Assembly: GCF_001921215.1 (NCBI RefSeq)
Contig: NZ_MSIF01000004.1
Span: 310,001-374,000 of the forward strand
DNA length: 64,000 nucleotides
Origin: Actinophytocola xinjiangensis
GTDB taxonomy: Bacteria > Actinomycetota > Actinomycetes > Mycobacteriales > Pseudonocardiaceae
Direction of reading: 5' to 3'
Below are positions 16,332-24,412 of the stretch, one piece after another (the first letter of the stretch is position 1; each line of letters opens with the position of its first letter). The position numbers were made by a program, and so were the translations under genes. The notes under the pieces were generated by a model that was not told the DNA's origin, did not search any database, and saw only the letters and a list, made by a program, of their open reading frames with translations.

Positions 16332-17077
16332 GGGGTCAGCTCGTCGAGCAGCTCGTCGAGCTGGCGGGTGAGGGCTTGTTCGGTGCCGGGCAGCAACGTC
16401 ACCCAGTCGTTCCTGCGCACCGCGACATACCGGCCGTCTGCGGTGTCGAAGACACTGACGACGTGCGACGCCCGCCGCCGGCTCCCGCCGGCCGGGGTGC
16501 GGGCCGCACCGAAGCTGCCGTGCCGGACCACGCCACCGAGCACGTCGCCGAGCTTGCGGGACTCGTCCCGGCCGAGCCCCTGGGACACCAGCCCCCGCAC
16601 GAACCGCAGGCGATCGGCCCCCGCACGGGCGGCGGCGTGGTCCAGCACCGCGCCCGGCAGGGTGACCGAGGCACCGGTGCCCGGCGGGTGGCCGGGCAGC
16701 AGACCCACCGTCTCGGACACCAGCTGGTCTGGTCGGGCCGCCCACAACGCCAGCGCGTCCCCGTCCAGGACCGCCACGGTGGCACTGCGCCCGACCCGGG
16801 CGGCCAGCACCGAGGTGCGCGGGCCGTGCGCGGACAGCCGCAGCCTCGCGTCGATCTCCCACTCCGGCCGGGCGAGGCGGGAGAGCCGACGCGCGAGCCG
16901 GTCGTCCGGCAGCCCCTTCGCGGCCAGCGACGCCCACGCCCCGTCCCGCAGCGCCGCCCGCTCCCCGACCGTGACGCCCGGCGACGCGACGGTGAGCACC
17001 GGTGGGAACGGGCCGAGCCGCAGATGCTCCCAGAGGACGTCGTATTCGAGGTGGCTGAGAGTGGTTGCTTCCCCCAT
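16322..17077 (-). CDS. EspG-family ESX secretion-associated chaperone
   Basis: 251 residues. The N-terminus LSHLEYDVLWEHLRLGPFPPVLTVASPGVT and the pattern of a central beta sheet with SVFDTADGRYVAVRRNDWVTLLPGTEQALTRQLDELL near the end are typical of EspG proteins of Pseudonocardiales. EspG binds PE-PPE-like dimers in the cytosol and delivers them to a type VII (ESX) secretion machine. It is the last gene of a four-gene operon with PPE-like and PE-like partners, 12 bases after the PPE-like stop. No Ecc membrane component is in the window. Confidence 0.82.
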   Translation of the reverse strand: MGEATTLSHLEYDVLWEHLRLGPFPPVLTVASPGVTVGERAALRDGAWASLAAKGLPDDRLARRLSRLARPEWEIDARLRLSAHGPRTSVLAARVGRSATVAVLDGDALALWAARPDQLVSETVGLLPGHPPGTGASVTLPGAVLDHAAARAGADRLRFVRGLVSQGLGRDESRKLGDVLGGVVRHGSFGAARTPAGGSRRRASHVVSVFDTADGRYVAVRRNDWVTLLPGTEQALTRQLDELLDELTPHP

Positions 17078-17089
17078 GGTCGCCGTGCG

Positions 17090-18265
17090 CTACTCGTCGA
17101 CCCCGATGACCGGGGGCGCGACGGGTGGGTGGTCGTCCCAGAAGTCCTCGTGGGGGGCGCGGAGGTAGTCGGGGGAGGTGTGTTCCCTGTCCTCGTGGGA
17201 CTTGCCGGTGCCCAGGGGTCCGAAGCCGGCGCCGTGGGGTGAGGTTCGAGGGGTGTTGCCGCCGGAGGTGGTCCCGGGGCCCATCCCCGGTCCGACTCCC
17301 GGGCCGCCGACCGGTCCGGGGCGGCCTGGGTCGCTCAGGACTCCGGTGACGGGCGGGAACGGGCTGGCGGCGGGCGGCGCGCCGGGGATCGACCGCGTGG
17401 GCGGGTAGTTCTGGGCGGTGGTGCTGGCGGGCTCCGTGCTCGGATCGCGGGGTTCGACGGCACTGCCCGCTCCCGGCAGGTCGACATCTCCCGGTCTTCC
17501 GATGGTGCCGGGACCGCCGCCATCCGAACCGGTGCTCTCCGCAGCGGTGGTCCTTCCCGGATTGTCCGACCTGCCCGCGCTGCCCGAACCGTTCGGCTCA
17601 TCGGACCGGTACGGGTGACCGGACGGTTCGCCGGACGCGGTGGGCCCGTCGACGACCCCGCCGCCGCGACCGCCCGCGCCGGCGAGTTCCTGGCCACCGG
17701 TGCTGATCGACGGTGGCTCGGTGAAGGTCCCGGCGGTGGCCACGGAGTCGTCGTTGTTGGCCGCGTAGGCGTGCATCAGGTCGACGGCGAGTTGTTTGGC
17801 GTCCCTGGCCTGGAACTCGGCGGAGTCCTCGTCGGCCATGCCCGCCACGATCCCGGCGAAGTCACCGGCGATCCCGCCGTCCCGGGACGGCACCGCGACC
17901 GGCTCGGGCATCGAGTACGACGTCCGCGAGAACCCGTCAGCGATCTGGGTGAGGCTCGCGTTCGTGCGCCCGGCCGCCGCCGAGGTGTCCCACACCCACG
18001 CACTCAACGGTGACACGCTGCCCGCCATGGCGCCCGCGGCCCGCCCCTCCCACGACACACCGACCTCCCGCTGCAACCGATCGAGGCGATCCCCGGACTC
18101 ACCGAGCATCGTGACGACCTCGGCCCATGCCGGCTCGGCACTGTCGATCACCGCCGACCCCACGGCCCCGAGGCGAACCATGTCGTAGAGCGTCTGGTGG
18201 TCGTAGCCTTCCCACCGGTACCCCAGCACCGCGTGACCAGCCTCATTCATCGAACCCCCAGTCAT
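17090..18265 (-). CDS. PPE-like WXG secretion substrate with Pro/Gly-rich C-terminal half
   Basis: 391 residues. The N-terminal 150 residues are helical and contain the WxG turn in VSWEGRAAGAMAGSVSPLSAW (about residues 70-91), as in PPE/WXG100 proteins. Residues 190-370 are low-complexity Gly/Pro/Ser/Thr. The tail reads SPDYLRAPHEDFWDDHPPVAPPVIGVDE, acidic and aromatic, which recurs at the end of such proteins. ATG 18265 overlaps the DUF3558 stop (ATGA); ATG 18250 with GGGGG upstream is an alternative. Probably exported by an ESX system with the PE-like partner and EspG. Confidence 0.78.
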   Translation of the reverse strand: MTGGSMNEAGHAVLGYRWEGYDHQTLYDMVRLGAVGSAVIDSAEPAWAEVVTMLGESGDRLDRLQREVGVSWEGRAAGAMAGSVSPLSAWVWDTSAAAGRTNASLTQIADGFSRTSYSMPEPVAVPSRDGGIAGDFAGIVAGMADEDSAEFQARDAKQLAVDLMHAYAANNDDSVATAGTFTEPPSISTGGQELAGAGGRGGGVVDGPTASGEPSGHPYRSDEPNGSGSAGRSDNPGRTTAAESTGSDGGGPGTIGRPGDVDLPGAGSAVEPRDPSTEPASTTAQNYPPTRSIPGAPPAASPFPPVTGVLSDPGRPGPVGGPGVGPGMGPGTTSGGNTPRTSPHGAGFGPLGTGKSHEDREHTSPDYLRAPHEDFWDDHPPVAPPVIGVDE

Positions 18266-18819
18266 GACGCCACCAACGTGCTCATGACCGAGGTGGCGAA
18301 CTGATGTGCGTACTCACAGGCCGGCGGTATGCCTGGCCGGTCCCCGAAAACTCCCGCCTGAACGTCGAGGTACTGCCCGTCGGCGACGTCGACCAGGACC
18401 GCGCAGATACTGACGTCGGTGTCGGGCAGGACGACGGTGTAGGCGGGGAAGTCGTTGATCGGGTCGGTGAGCTGGACCTTCCCGAGTTTTCCCAGTTGGG
18501 CGTTCACGCCCTCGTAGGTCACGAGGACTGTGCCCAGGAAGCCGGCATCGCCGTTCCAGACGCATTCGGGTTCGCCGCGTTTGGTTGTGCCTGGTTTCCC
18601 GGGCTTGTCGAGGGCGTAGTCGGCGTAGTCGGCCTCGGGTAGCAAGGCGCAGGGGTCGAGCCCGTCGAGCTTGATCTCGCGAGGTCGGCTGGTCTCGGCG
18701 CTCGTCGTGGTTGAGGTATGGGCGGGCCGGGGATCGCCGGTGGACGTGCTGGTGCACGCGGCCAGGGAGCCGCTGAGCAGCAGGGCGAGCAGGCCTGCGG
18801 CGATTCTGGTGATGGTCAC
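18262..18819 (-). CDS. DUF3558 lipoprotein
   Basis: 185 residues. Signal MTITRIAAGLLALLLSGSLAAC with lipobox LAAC, a Ser/Thr-rich linker, then the DUF3558 motif DGLDPCALLPEADYADYAL, PECVWNGD, SICAVLVDVADGQYLDVQ and PPACEYAHQFATSVMSTL. Four conserved cysteines probably pair outside the membrane. Overlaps both neighbours by 4 bp, so it is a true member of the ESX accessory operon. Role unknown; the recurrent linkage suggests an envelope function tied to type VII export. Confidence 0.88.
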   Translation of the reverse strand: MTITRIAAGLLALLLSGSLAACTSTSTGDPRPAHTSTTTSAETSRPREIKLDGLDPCALLPEADYADYALDKPGKPGTTKRGEPECVWNGDAGFLGTVLVTYEGVNAQLGKLGKVQLTDPINDFPAYTVVLPDTDVSICAVLVDVADGQYLDVQAGVFGDRPGIPPACEYAHQFATSVMSTLVAS

Positions 18820-19160
18820 GTGAGCCCCTGCCGAAAACCGTGTGCGTTGTCGTCCTCAATGAGTCCGTAGGACACGGCGTCGTCGTGCAGGTTGTTGACG
18901 ATGTTCGTGAGCCGGTCGACGTAGGACGTGATCGCGTTGACTGCCTCCGCGCCATTCTGTGACATCAAGGCCATGGTGTCCTTGCTGCTCGGGTCGCTGC
19001 CCGGCGGGTCGACGTGGCGCAGGTCCATCCAGTTCTCCCGCAACCAGTTGGCGATCCGGTCGCGCTCGTCCTCGAAGCCCTGTTTGAGGTGGAGGAGTTT
19101 CTCCGGGGCGACGATCATGCGGGCGGGACCGGTGGGATTCGCGGTGTTGTCGATAGACAT
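18816..19160 (-). CDS. PE-like small helical protein, first gene of the ESX accessory operon
   Basis: 114 residues, mostly helical: PARMIVAPEKLLHLKQGFEDERDRIANWLRENW, then NGAEAVNAITSYVDRLTNIVNNLHDDAVSYGLIEDDN. Size and two-helix pattern fit a PE/WXG100-type partner for the PPE-like protein; no YxxxD/E export motif with certainty, though the tail contains SYGLIEDDN. Overlaps the DUF3558 gene by 4 bp. The 74-bp gap upstream presumably holds the operon promoter. Assignment rests mainly on context. Confidence 0.65.
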   Translation of the reverse strand: MSIDNTANPTGPARMIVAPEKLLHLKQGFEDERDRIANWLRENWMDLRHVDPPGSDPSSKDTMALMSQNGAEAVNAITSYVDRLTNIVNNLHDDAVSYGLIEDDNAHGFRQGLT

Positions 19161-19234
19161 GTGTCGTTGCCTCCCTCGCGTGGCGACGCCCCCAGTGCGG
19201 AAGTGTAGCGCAGGGGATTACTGACGGTGGTCGT

Positions 19235-19666
19235 TCAGGCGGTGTCGGTCAGCAGGATTTCGGAAAGTGCGGTGGTCAGATTTCGGCGGCGTTTGCCCCG
19301 GAAGATGATGGTGATCTCGGAATCGGGCAGGGTGAGGTAGAGCATCACCGGGCCTGACGTCGGTGGTTCGTCCGCCGGGCGTTCGGTCCATGACCTTTCG
19401 ACGGGGCGTAGGCAGAGCAGGCGCGGGCCGTGGACGGGGTGTTGAACCGGTATCGCGCACACGTTTCGGGTGTTGATGGCATCGTGCAGGCGCCTGATGC
19501 TGGTGCGGTCGGCGGTGATCGTGTACTTCGTGACGCCGGCGGGGTGGATGGTCACGTGTTCGCTGTCGCTCGTGGGCAGGTCGAGAATAATCGTGCATTC
19601 CCAGTGGTCCGGGGTGTGACCGAGAACGGTCCAGCGGTGGGCGATTCCTGGTGGAGTGAGCGTCAT
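19235..19666 (-). CDS. Hypothetical protein, 143 residues
   Basis: ATG 19666 is chosen because AAGGA lies 6 bases upstream; ATG 19672 would place that site too close. Predicted mostly beta: HRWTVLGHTPDHWECTIILDL, VTIHPAGVTKYTITAD, then IRRLHDAINTRNVCAIPV and GPVMLYLTLPDSEITIIFRGKRRRNLTTAL. No signal peptide or membrane segment. It lies 74 bases before the ESX accessory operon on the same strand and divergent from the HTH/DUF397 pair. I do not recognise the family. Confidence 0.7.
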   Translation of the reverse strand: MTLTPPGIAHRWTVLGHTPDHWECTIILDLPTSDSEHVTIHPAGVTKYTITADRTSIRRLHDAINTRNVCAIPVQHPVHGPRLLCLRPVERSWTERPADEPPTSGPVMLYLTLPDSEITIIFRGKRRRNLTTALSEILLTDTA

Positions 19667-19841
19667 CTGCATTCCTTGTGCGGGACGGACAAGGCGTTGG
19701 GCCTGGGTCGTCTGGTGGGTGACGTCGGTTAGATTGGCATCGACGTGCGCCGTTGGTAAATGTGCGAATGGCTGAATTCCGGCGGTTCGCGAACGCATTC
19801 GGTGAGCCTCTTGTCGAGGCGTGACAAGGAACTGGTGGAAC

Positions 19842-20699
19842 ATGACAGTGGCGCGGAAGGCGGCCGTCGGGGCGCGCGGACTGGGGATGGAACTGCGTCG
19901 ACTGCGGGAGCGGGCGAACCTGAGCATGGAACGGGTCGGCACGGTGCTCGGCTGGTCCCCGAACACGATGAGTCGCCTGGAACGCGGACTACGCCCCGAC
20001 ACCACACCCGAAGAGGTGTCAGCTCTTCTGGCGACGATGGCCATTGTCGGCACCGACCGTGACCGGGTGATGCGGATGGCCATCGGGGTCGCCGACCAGG
20101 GTTGGTGGGAAGTCAACAACGCCAACATGAGCGACCAGGCCCGCACCTACCTCGGCTTCGAGACCCGAGCCAGTCGCATCATCAACATCGAGCCGTTGCT
20201 GGTGCCCGGACTCCTCCAGACCCCGGAGTACATGTTCGCCCTGATGATGGCCTTCGGCGTGGACAAGTCGCAGATCACCGGCCGCATCGCGCGACGACTC
20301 CACCGACAGGAACTCCTCGACCGCTGGCAGCCACCCGGACTGACCTTCGTGATGTGCGAGGCAGCCCTTCGCCAGCCGATTGGTGGACACGGGGTCATGG
20401 CAAGGCAGTTGCGCCACGTGGCACAACAGGCCGAACGGCGCCATGTCTCAGTGAGGCTCATACCGACCAGGGTCGCGGCGCATCCTGCGTTGCAGGGCGC
20501 CTTCGCACTGCTCAACTTCGTCGACGAGCCAACGGTTGTCTTCATCGAAGGGCGCAGTTCCGGGATGTTCCCGGACTCCCCGGACGAGGTGGAGGAATAT
20601 AGGGTGGTTGCGGAGAGGTCGATTGACTGCGCGCTTGCCGAGCAGGAGTCGTGCGAGCTGCTGCTCGCAATCGCCGAAGAGATGGAGAGAGCGAGGTAG
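19842..20699 (+). CDS. HTH regulator with DUF5753, Scr1/WhiJ type
   Basis: 285 residues from ATG 19842 (AAGGA about 11 bases upstream). N-terminal XRE-type HTH: GMELRRLRERANLSMERVGTVLGWSPNTMSRLERGLRPDTTPEEVSALL (about residues 14-62). The C-terminal DUF5753 domain includes ASRIINIEPLLVPGLLQTPEYMFALM, RRLHRQELLDRWQPPGLTFVMCEAALRQPIGG, VSVRLIPTRVAAHPALQGAFALLNF and VVFIEGRSSGMFPDSPDEVEEYRVVAERS. Such proteins work with a DUF397 partner, which follows 4 bases later, in developmental control (WhiJ) or toxin-antitoxin-like behaviour (Scr1). Confidence 0.9.
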   Translation: MTVARKAAVGARGLGMELRRLRERANLSMERVGTVLGWSPNTMSRLERGLRPDTTPEEVSALLATMAIVGTDRDRVMRMAIGVADQGWWEVNNANMSDQARTYLGFETRASRIINIEPLLVPGLLQTPEYMFALMMAFGVDKSQITGRIARRLHRQELLDRWQPPGLTFVMCEAALRQPIGGHGVMARQLRHVAQQAERRHVSVRLIPTRVAAHPALQGAFALLNFVDEPTVVFIEGRSSGMFPDSPDEVEEYRVVAERSIDCALAEQESCELLLAIAEEMERAR

Positions 20700-20703
20700 C
20701 GCG

Positions 20704-20886
20704 ATGCCCGAGCCGATGGGGTTTCCCACCGTTTGGCGGAAGAGTAGCTTCAGCGGGCCGGACGCCAACTGCGTCGAGGTCGCGCTCGGCGTGGAGGCTG
20801 TCGGGGTGCGGGACAGCAAGTGCCCCAACGGCCCGGTGCTGACGTTCGCACCGGGCCGTTGGGCCTTGCTGATCAGTCGGGTCTAG
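20704..20886 (+). CDS. DUF397 protein, partner of the upstream HTH regulator
   Basis: 60 residues, the normal length. The family motifs are present: TVWRKSSFSGPDANCVEVAL, VGVRDSKCPNGPVLTFAPGRWALLI. In Streptomyces such small proteins pair with HTH-DUF5753 regulators (WhiJ and BldB-related loci). Begins four bases after the regulator stop. Its 3' third forms a strong hairpin, and the stop region overlaps the stop of the convergent GH2 gene by 4 bp. Confidence 0.92.
   Translation: MPEPMGFPTVWRKSSFSGPDANCVEVALGVEAVGVRDSKCPNGPVLTFAPGRWALLISRV
20815..20870. terminator. Hairpin encoded inside the DUF397 3' end
   Basis: Perfect 16-bp stem CCCAACGGCCCGGTGC (20824-20839) and its complement (20848-20863), loop TGACGTTC, prolonged by AGCAAG / CTTGCT (20815-20820 / 20865-20870) across a 3:1 internal loop. 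It lies between convergent genes and could terminate both, although it is itself coding. Confidence 0.6.
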
Positions 20887-23372
20887 CGACCGGACGCGTA
20901 CAGGTCGGCGACCTCGACCGCCGGCAGGGCCCGGTCGTACACGTGGACCTGGTCGATCGCCCCGCGCCAGTGGTCGACGGGGTTGCCGCCGAACTTGGCC
21001 CGGCCGATGACCGTGTTGCCCTCCGACGGGCCGGCGGTGCAGGCGGTGGCCGAACCCGCCGGCTGGCCGTCGACGTAGAGGCGCAGCGTGCCGGACACGA
21101 CGTCGCGGACGCCGACCAGGTGGTACCAGCGGCCGACCTCCGGGGCGGCCGGGGCCAACGCCCGAACGCCGACGAAGCTGAACGCGAAACGGTTGTCCGC
21201 GCCCGAGTACTGGAGGAAGTAGCCGCTGTTGCTGGTGCCGTCCTGGCTGACGGCGGTGGCGAAGCCGTCGAGGCTGTCCAGCTTCACCCACGCCGCGACC
21301 GAGTAGTTCCCGGTGGTGTCGGTCAGGGCCGCTCCGGTGTCCACAAAGGATTCTCCGGCGAACTGGAGGCCGGTGCCGTCGCGGCCCTCGGTCCAGGTGG
21401 GACCGTTGACCAGGGTGGCGTCCGCGTCGCCGACGGCGTCGGCGGTGGTGGTGCCGGTGGCCTCGGAGAACGGGTAGTAGTGGATGCCGTCGGCGCCGGG
21501 CGTGCCGGGGCCGGGCGGCTCGACGTCGCCGCCGGTGCCGTCGGCCTCGGCGATGATCTTCTCGTTGATCGCCCGCACCTGGGCGAAGTCCATCTTCTCG
21601 ACCTGGCGGTCGTAGGTGAAGAACCCGTTGACCTCGTGTTCCACGTCGGTGATCTGGGTGTAGATCGCACCGGAGATGCCGCAGTCGCGGGCCGAGGACA
21701 GGACATCGGTCTGGTTCTCGACGTAGCGACGCGTCAACGTCGCGCTGTCGGGGGTCATCTCGTAGGCGTGGCCCTCGCCGAACCACATGTGGTCCTCGAC
21801 CTCCAGACCGAAACCGCCGTGCTCACCGTCGGCCGACACGCGGGTGGCGTCGGGGACCGGTTGCGCCGGGCCGACATAGGCGTGGTGGTCGATCATGTCG
21901 CCCTTGCCGGAGTCGCCCTTGGACGCACAGCAGTTCACGCCCGAGTGGGCGTTCACCAGACGGCTCGGGTCCATGGCCTTCACCTCCTCGGCGATCCGGC
22001 CGGTCTCCACCCGGTCCCACTCGCCCCAGCCCTCGTTGAACGGCACCCACGCCACCACCGAGGTCCAGTTGTCGTGCTGCTCGACCATCGTCGCCAGTTC
22101 CGCCTCGAACTGGGTTCGCGCGTAGGGCGGCGGGACGGTGGACGACGTCCTCATCGCCGGCATGTCCTGCCAGACCATCAACCCCAGCTGGTCGGCGTGG
22201 TGGAACCAGCGGTCCGGCTCGACCTTGATGTGCTTGCGCACGGTGTTGAACCCGAGAACCTTGTGCTGCTCCAGGTCGAACCGCAGGGCCTCGTCGGTCG
22301 GCGCGGTGTGGAGGCCGTCCGGCCAGAAACCCTGGTCCAGGGTGGACATGTGGAACAGGATCTCGCCGTTGAGGGTCATCCGCAGCTTGCCGTCGGCGCC
22401 CGGTGCCATGCCGATCTCGCGCATGCCGAAGTACGAACCGACCTCGTCGACAGTCCTCTTGCGACCGTCGAGCAGCCGGACCTTCAGGCCGTACAGGAAC
22501 GGCGAGTCGGGTGACCACAGCTTGGCGTCGGGCACCGGCAGCGCCAGATCACTGTTCGCCGGGCCCCGCACCCGGCCGACCTCGCGCCGGCCGTCGTAGG
22601 CGACCGCCTCGACGGTCGCGGCGCCGCCGGCGGTGTTGGCGTTGAGCGTGAGGCTGCCGGCGGCCAGCTTCGGGGTCATGTCGAGCTTGGTGACGTGCGT
22701 GGCGGCCACCGGCTCCAGCCACACCGTCTGCCAGATCCCGGAACTGCCGGTGTAGAAGATGCCCCGGTCGGGGGTGCGGCGCTGCTTGCCGACCGGCTGC
22801 CAGGTGGCGTCGGTGAGGTCCTCGACGCCGACGATGAGCTCCTGGCTGCCGCGCGAGCGCAGCGCGTCGGTGATGTCGGCGCTGAACTTGTCGTAGCCGC
22901 CCTGGTGCGCGGCCACCAGCTTCCCGTTGACCCACACCTTCGACACGTAGTCCACCGCGCCGAAGTTCAGCACCACCCGGTCACCGCGCCAGTCGGTCGG
23001 CACGTCGAACGTGCGGCGGTACCACATGCGGTCCTCGGACCGCTGGATCCCCGACAGCGCCGACTCGACCGGGTAGGGGACCAGGATCCGCTCGGCCAGG
23101 GTCTGCCCGACCGGCGGCGTGCCGAGCGACCCGGCGCCGGCGAACTCCCACACACCGTTGAGGTTGCGCCAGTCGGGGCGGGTCAGCTGCGGGCGCGGGT
23201 ACTCCGGCAGCGCGTTGTCCGGGCCGACCTCGTCGGTCCACGGGGTGCTCAGCGGCGGGGTGCCCGGCTGCCAGTCGGGGGCGGCCGTGGCGGTGGCGGC
23301 GGGCAGCAGGGCCACGGCGGTGACCGTGGCCGTGAGCGCGCCGAGCAACCGTCTGCGCAGGGTTGTCCTCAT
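20883..23372 (-). CDS. Secreted glycoside hydrolase family 2 enzyme with C-terminal LamG domain
   Basis: 829 residues from ATG 23372; GAGGAGG lies 12 bases upstream. Signal peptide about residues 1-31 (RRRLLGALTATVTAVALLPAATATAA). GH2 sugar-binding fold at about 60-220 (MWYRRTFDVP, VDYVSKVWVNGKLVAAHQGGYDKFS), central barrel with acid/base Glu447 in VPFNEGWGEW and probable nucleophile Glu517 in DGEHGGFG. A Gly/Pro linker near 615-627 leads to a LamG domain (about 630-829). It is the last gene of a galactofuranose-type importer operon, so an exo-galactofuranosidase or beta-galactosidase is likely. Confidence 0.85.
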   Translation of the reverse strand: MRTTLRRRLLGALTATVTAVALLPAATATAAPDWQPGTPPLSTPWTDEVGPDNALPEYPRPQLTRPDWRNLNGVWEFAGAGSLGTPPVGQTLAERILVPYPVESALSGIQRSEDRMWYRRTFDVPTDWRGDRVVLNFGAVDYVSKVWVNGKLVAAHQGGYDKFSADITDALRSRGSQELIVGVEDLTDATWQPVGKQRRTPDRGIFYTGSSGIWQTVWLEPVAATHVTKLDMTPKLAAGSLTLNANTAGGAATVEAVAYDGRREVGRVRGPANSDLALPVPDAKLWSPDSPFLYGLKVRLLDGRKRTVDEVGSYFGMREIGMAPGADGKLRMTLNGEILFHMSTLDQGFWPDGLHTAPTDEALRFDLEQHKVLGFNTVRKHIKVEPDRWFHHADQLGLMVWQDMPAMRTSSTVPPPYARTQFEAELATMVEQHDNWTSVVAWVPFNEGWGEWDRVETGRIAEEVKAMDPSRLVNAHSGVNCCASKGDSGKGDMIDHHAYVGPAQPVPDATRVSADGEHGGFGLEVEDHMWFGEGHAYEMTPDSATLTRRYVENQTDVLSSARDCGISGAIYTQITDVEHEVNGFFTYDRQVEKMDFAQVRAINEKIIAEADGTGGDVEPPGPGTPGADGIHYYPFSEATGTTTADAVGDADATLVNGPTWTEGRDGTGLQFAGESFVDTGAALTDTTGNYSVAAWVKLDSLDGFATAVSQDGTSNSGYFLQYSGADNRFAFSFVGVRALAPAAPEVGRWYHLVGVRDVVSGTLRLYVDGQPAGSATACTAGPSEGNTVIGRAKFGGNPVDHWRGAIDQVHVYDRALPAVEVADLYASGR

Positions 23373-23401
23373 GAGTTCCGGCAACCTCCTCGTGTGGGTG
23401 A

Positions 23402-24412
23402 CTAACGTCGTCGGCCACGCAGGTGCGCGCGGCTCAGGTACGCCTGGACGGCGACCACGACAGCCAGGAACGCGCCGCTGACCACCGACTGGTAGTGCGT
23501 GGACAGCGTGCCGACCTGGTTGATCACGTTCTGGATGACGCGCAGCAGCAGCACCCCGGCCAGCGTCCCGCCGACCGTGCCGACGCCGCCGGTGAGCAGC
23601 GTGCCGCCGATGACCACGGCGGCGATCGCGTCCAGCTCCAGCCCCTCGCCGACGATCGTCACGCCGGAGGCGGAGTAGGCGGCCGCGAGCGTGCCGGCCA
23701 GGCCCGCGAGCAGGCCGCTGCCCAGGTAGAGCAGCATCGTGTCGCGGGCGACCGGCAGGCCCATCAGCGTCGCGGCCTCGCGGCTGCCGCCGATCGCCAG
23801 CGTCGCGTGCCCGAACCGGGTGCGGCCCAGGACGACGACCCCGACGGCGAACAGGCCCAGCGTGATCCACACCGGCAGGCCCAGCCCCAGGAACGTGCCC
23901 TGGCCGAGGTGGGTGAGCCAGTCCTCGCGCGGCATCAGGCGGGTGGTGGCGCCCTCGTCGGTGATCGCCAGCAGCAGGCCGCGCGCGCCGAGCAGCGTGG
24001 CCAGCGTGACGATGAACGGCGCGAGCCGGCCGTAGGCGACCAGCACGCCGTTGAGCAGGCCGATCGCGCCACACACCACCAGCGGCAGCGCCAGCCCGAC
24101 CAGCGAGCCCCACTGGATCCCGTAGGCGGCGAGCACCCCGCCCAGCGCGTACACCGAGCCGACCGACAGGTCGATGCCACCGGAGATGATCACGAACGTC
24201 ATGCCGAGCGCGACGACCGCCAGGAACGAGGACTGGATGGCGATGTTGCGCGCGTTGTCCAGCGTGGCGAACGAGTCGAACGACACCGAGGACACCAGCA
24301 CCACGAGCGCCAGGACGACGATCGAGCCGCGTCGCTGCACGAGCCCGGCGAGCCGCTCGGTCCTGGTCTCGGTGGTCCTGGTCTCGGCGCTGGTCTCGGT
24401 GGCGCTGGTCAT
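23402..24412 (-). CDS. yjfF: Sugar ABC importer permease, YjfF-like
   Basis: 336 residues. A charged Thr/Glu-rich N-terminus, then about nine membrane segments with the RbsC-family motifs LGMTFVIISGGIDLSVGSVYALGG, GLLNGVLVAYGRLAPFIVTLATLLGARG and AIAAVVIGGTLLTGGVGTVGGTLAGVLLL. Start at 24412 overlaps the preceding permease stop (ATGA). Gene order substrate-binding protein, ATPase, permease, permease is that of E. coli ytfQ-ytfR-ytfT-yjfF, the galactofuranose importer. The symbol is given by position and family. Confidence 0.85.
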   Translation of the reverse strand: MTSATETSAETRTTETRTERLAGLVQRRGSIVVLALVVLVSSVSFDSFATLDNARNIAIQSSFLAVVALGMTFVIISGGIDLSVGSVYALGGVLAAYGIQWGSLVGLALPLVVCGAIGLLNGVLVAYGRLAPFIVTLATLLGARGLLLAITDEGATTRLMPREDWLTHLGQGTFLGLGLPVWITLGLFAVGVVVLGRTRFGHATLAIGGSREAATLMGLPVARDTMLLYLGSGLLAGLAGTLAAAYSASGVTIVGEGLELDAIAAVVIGGTLLTGGVGTVGGTLAGVLLLRVIQNVINQVGTLSTHYQSVVSGAFLAVVVAVQAYLSRAHLRGRRR

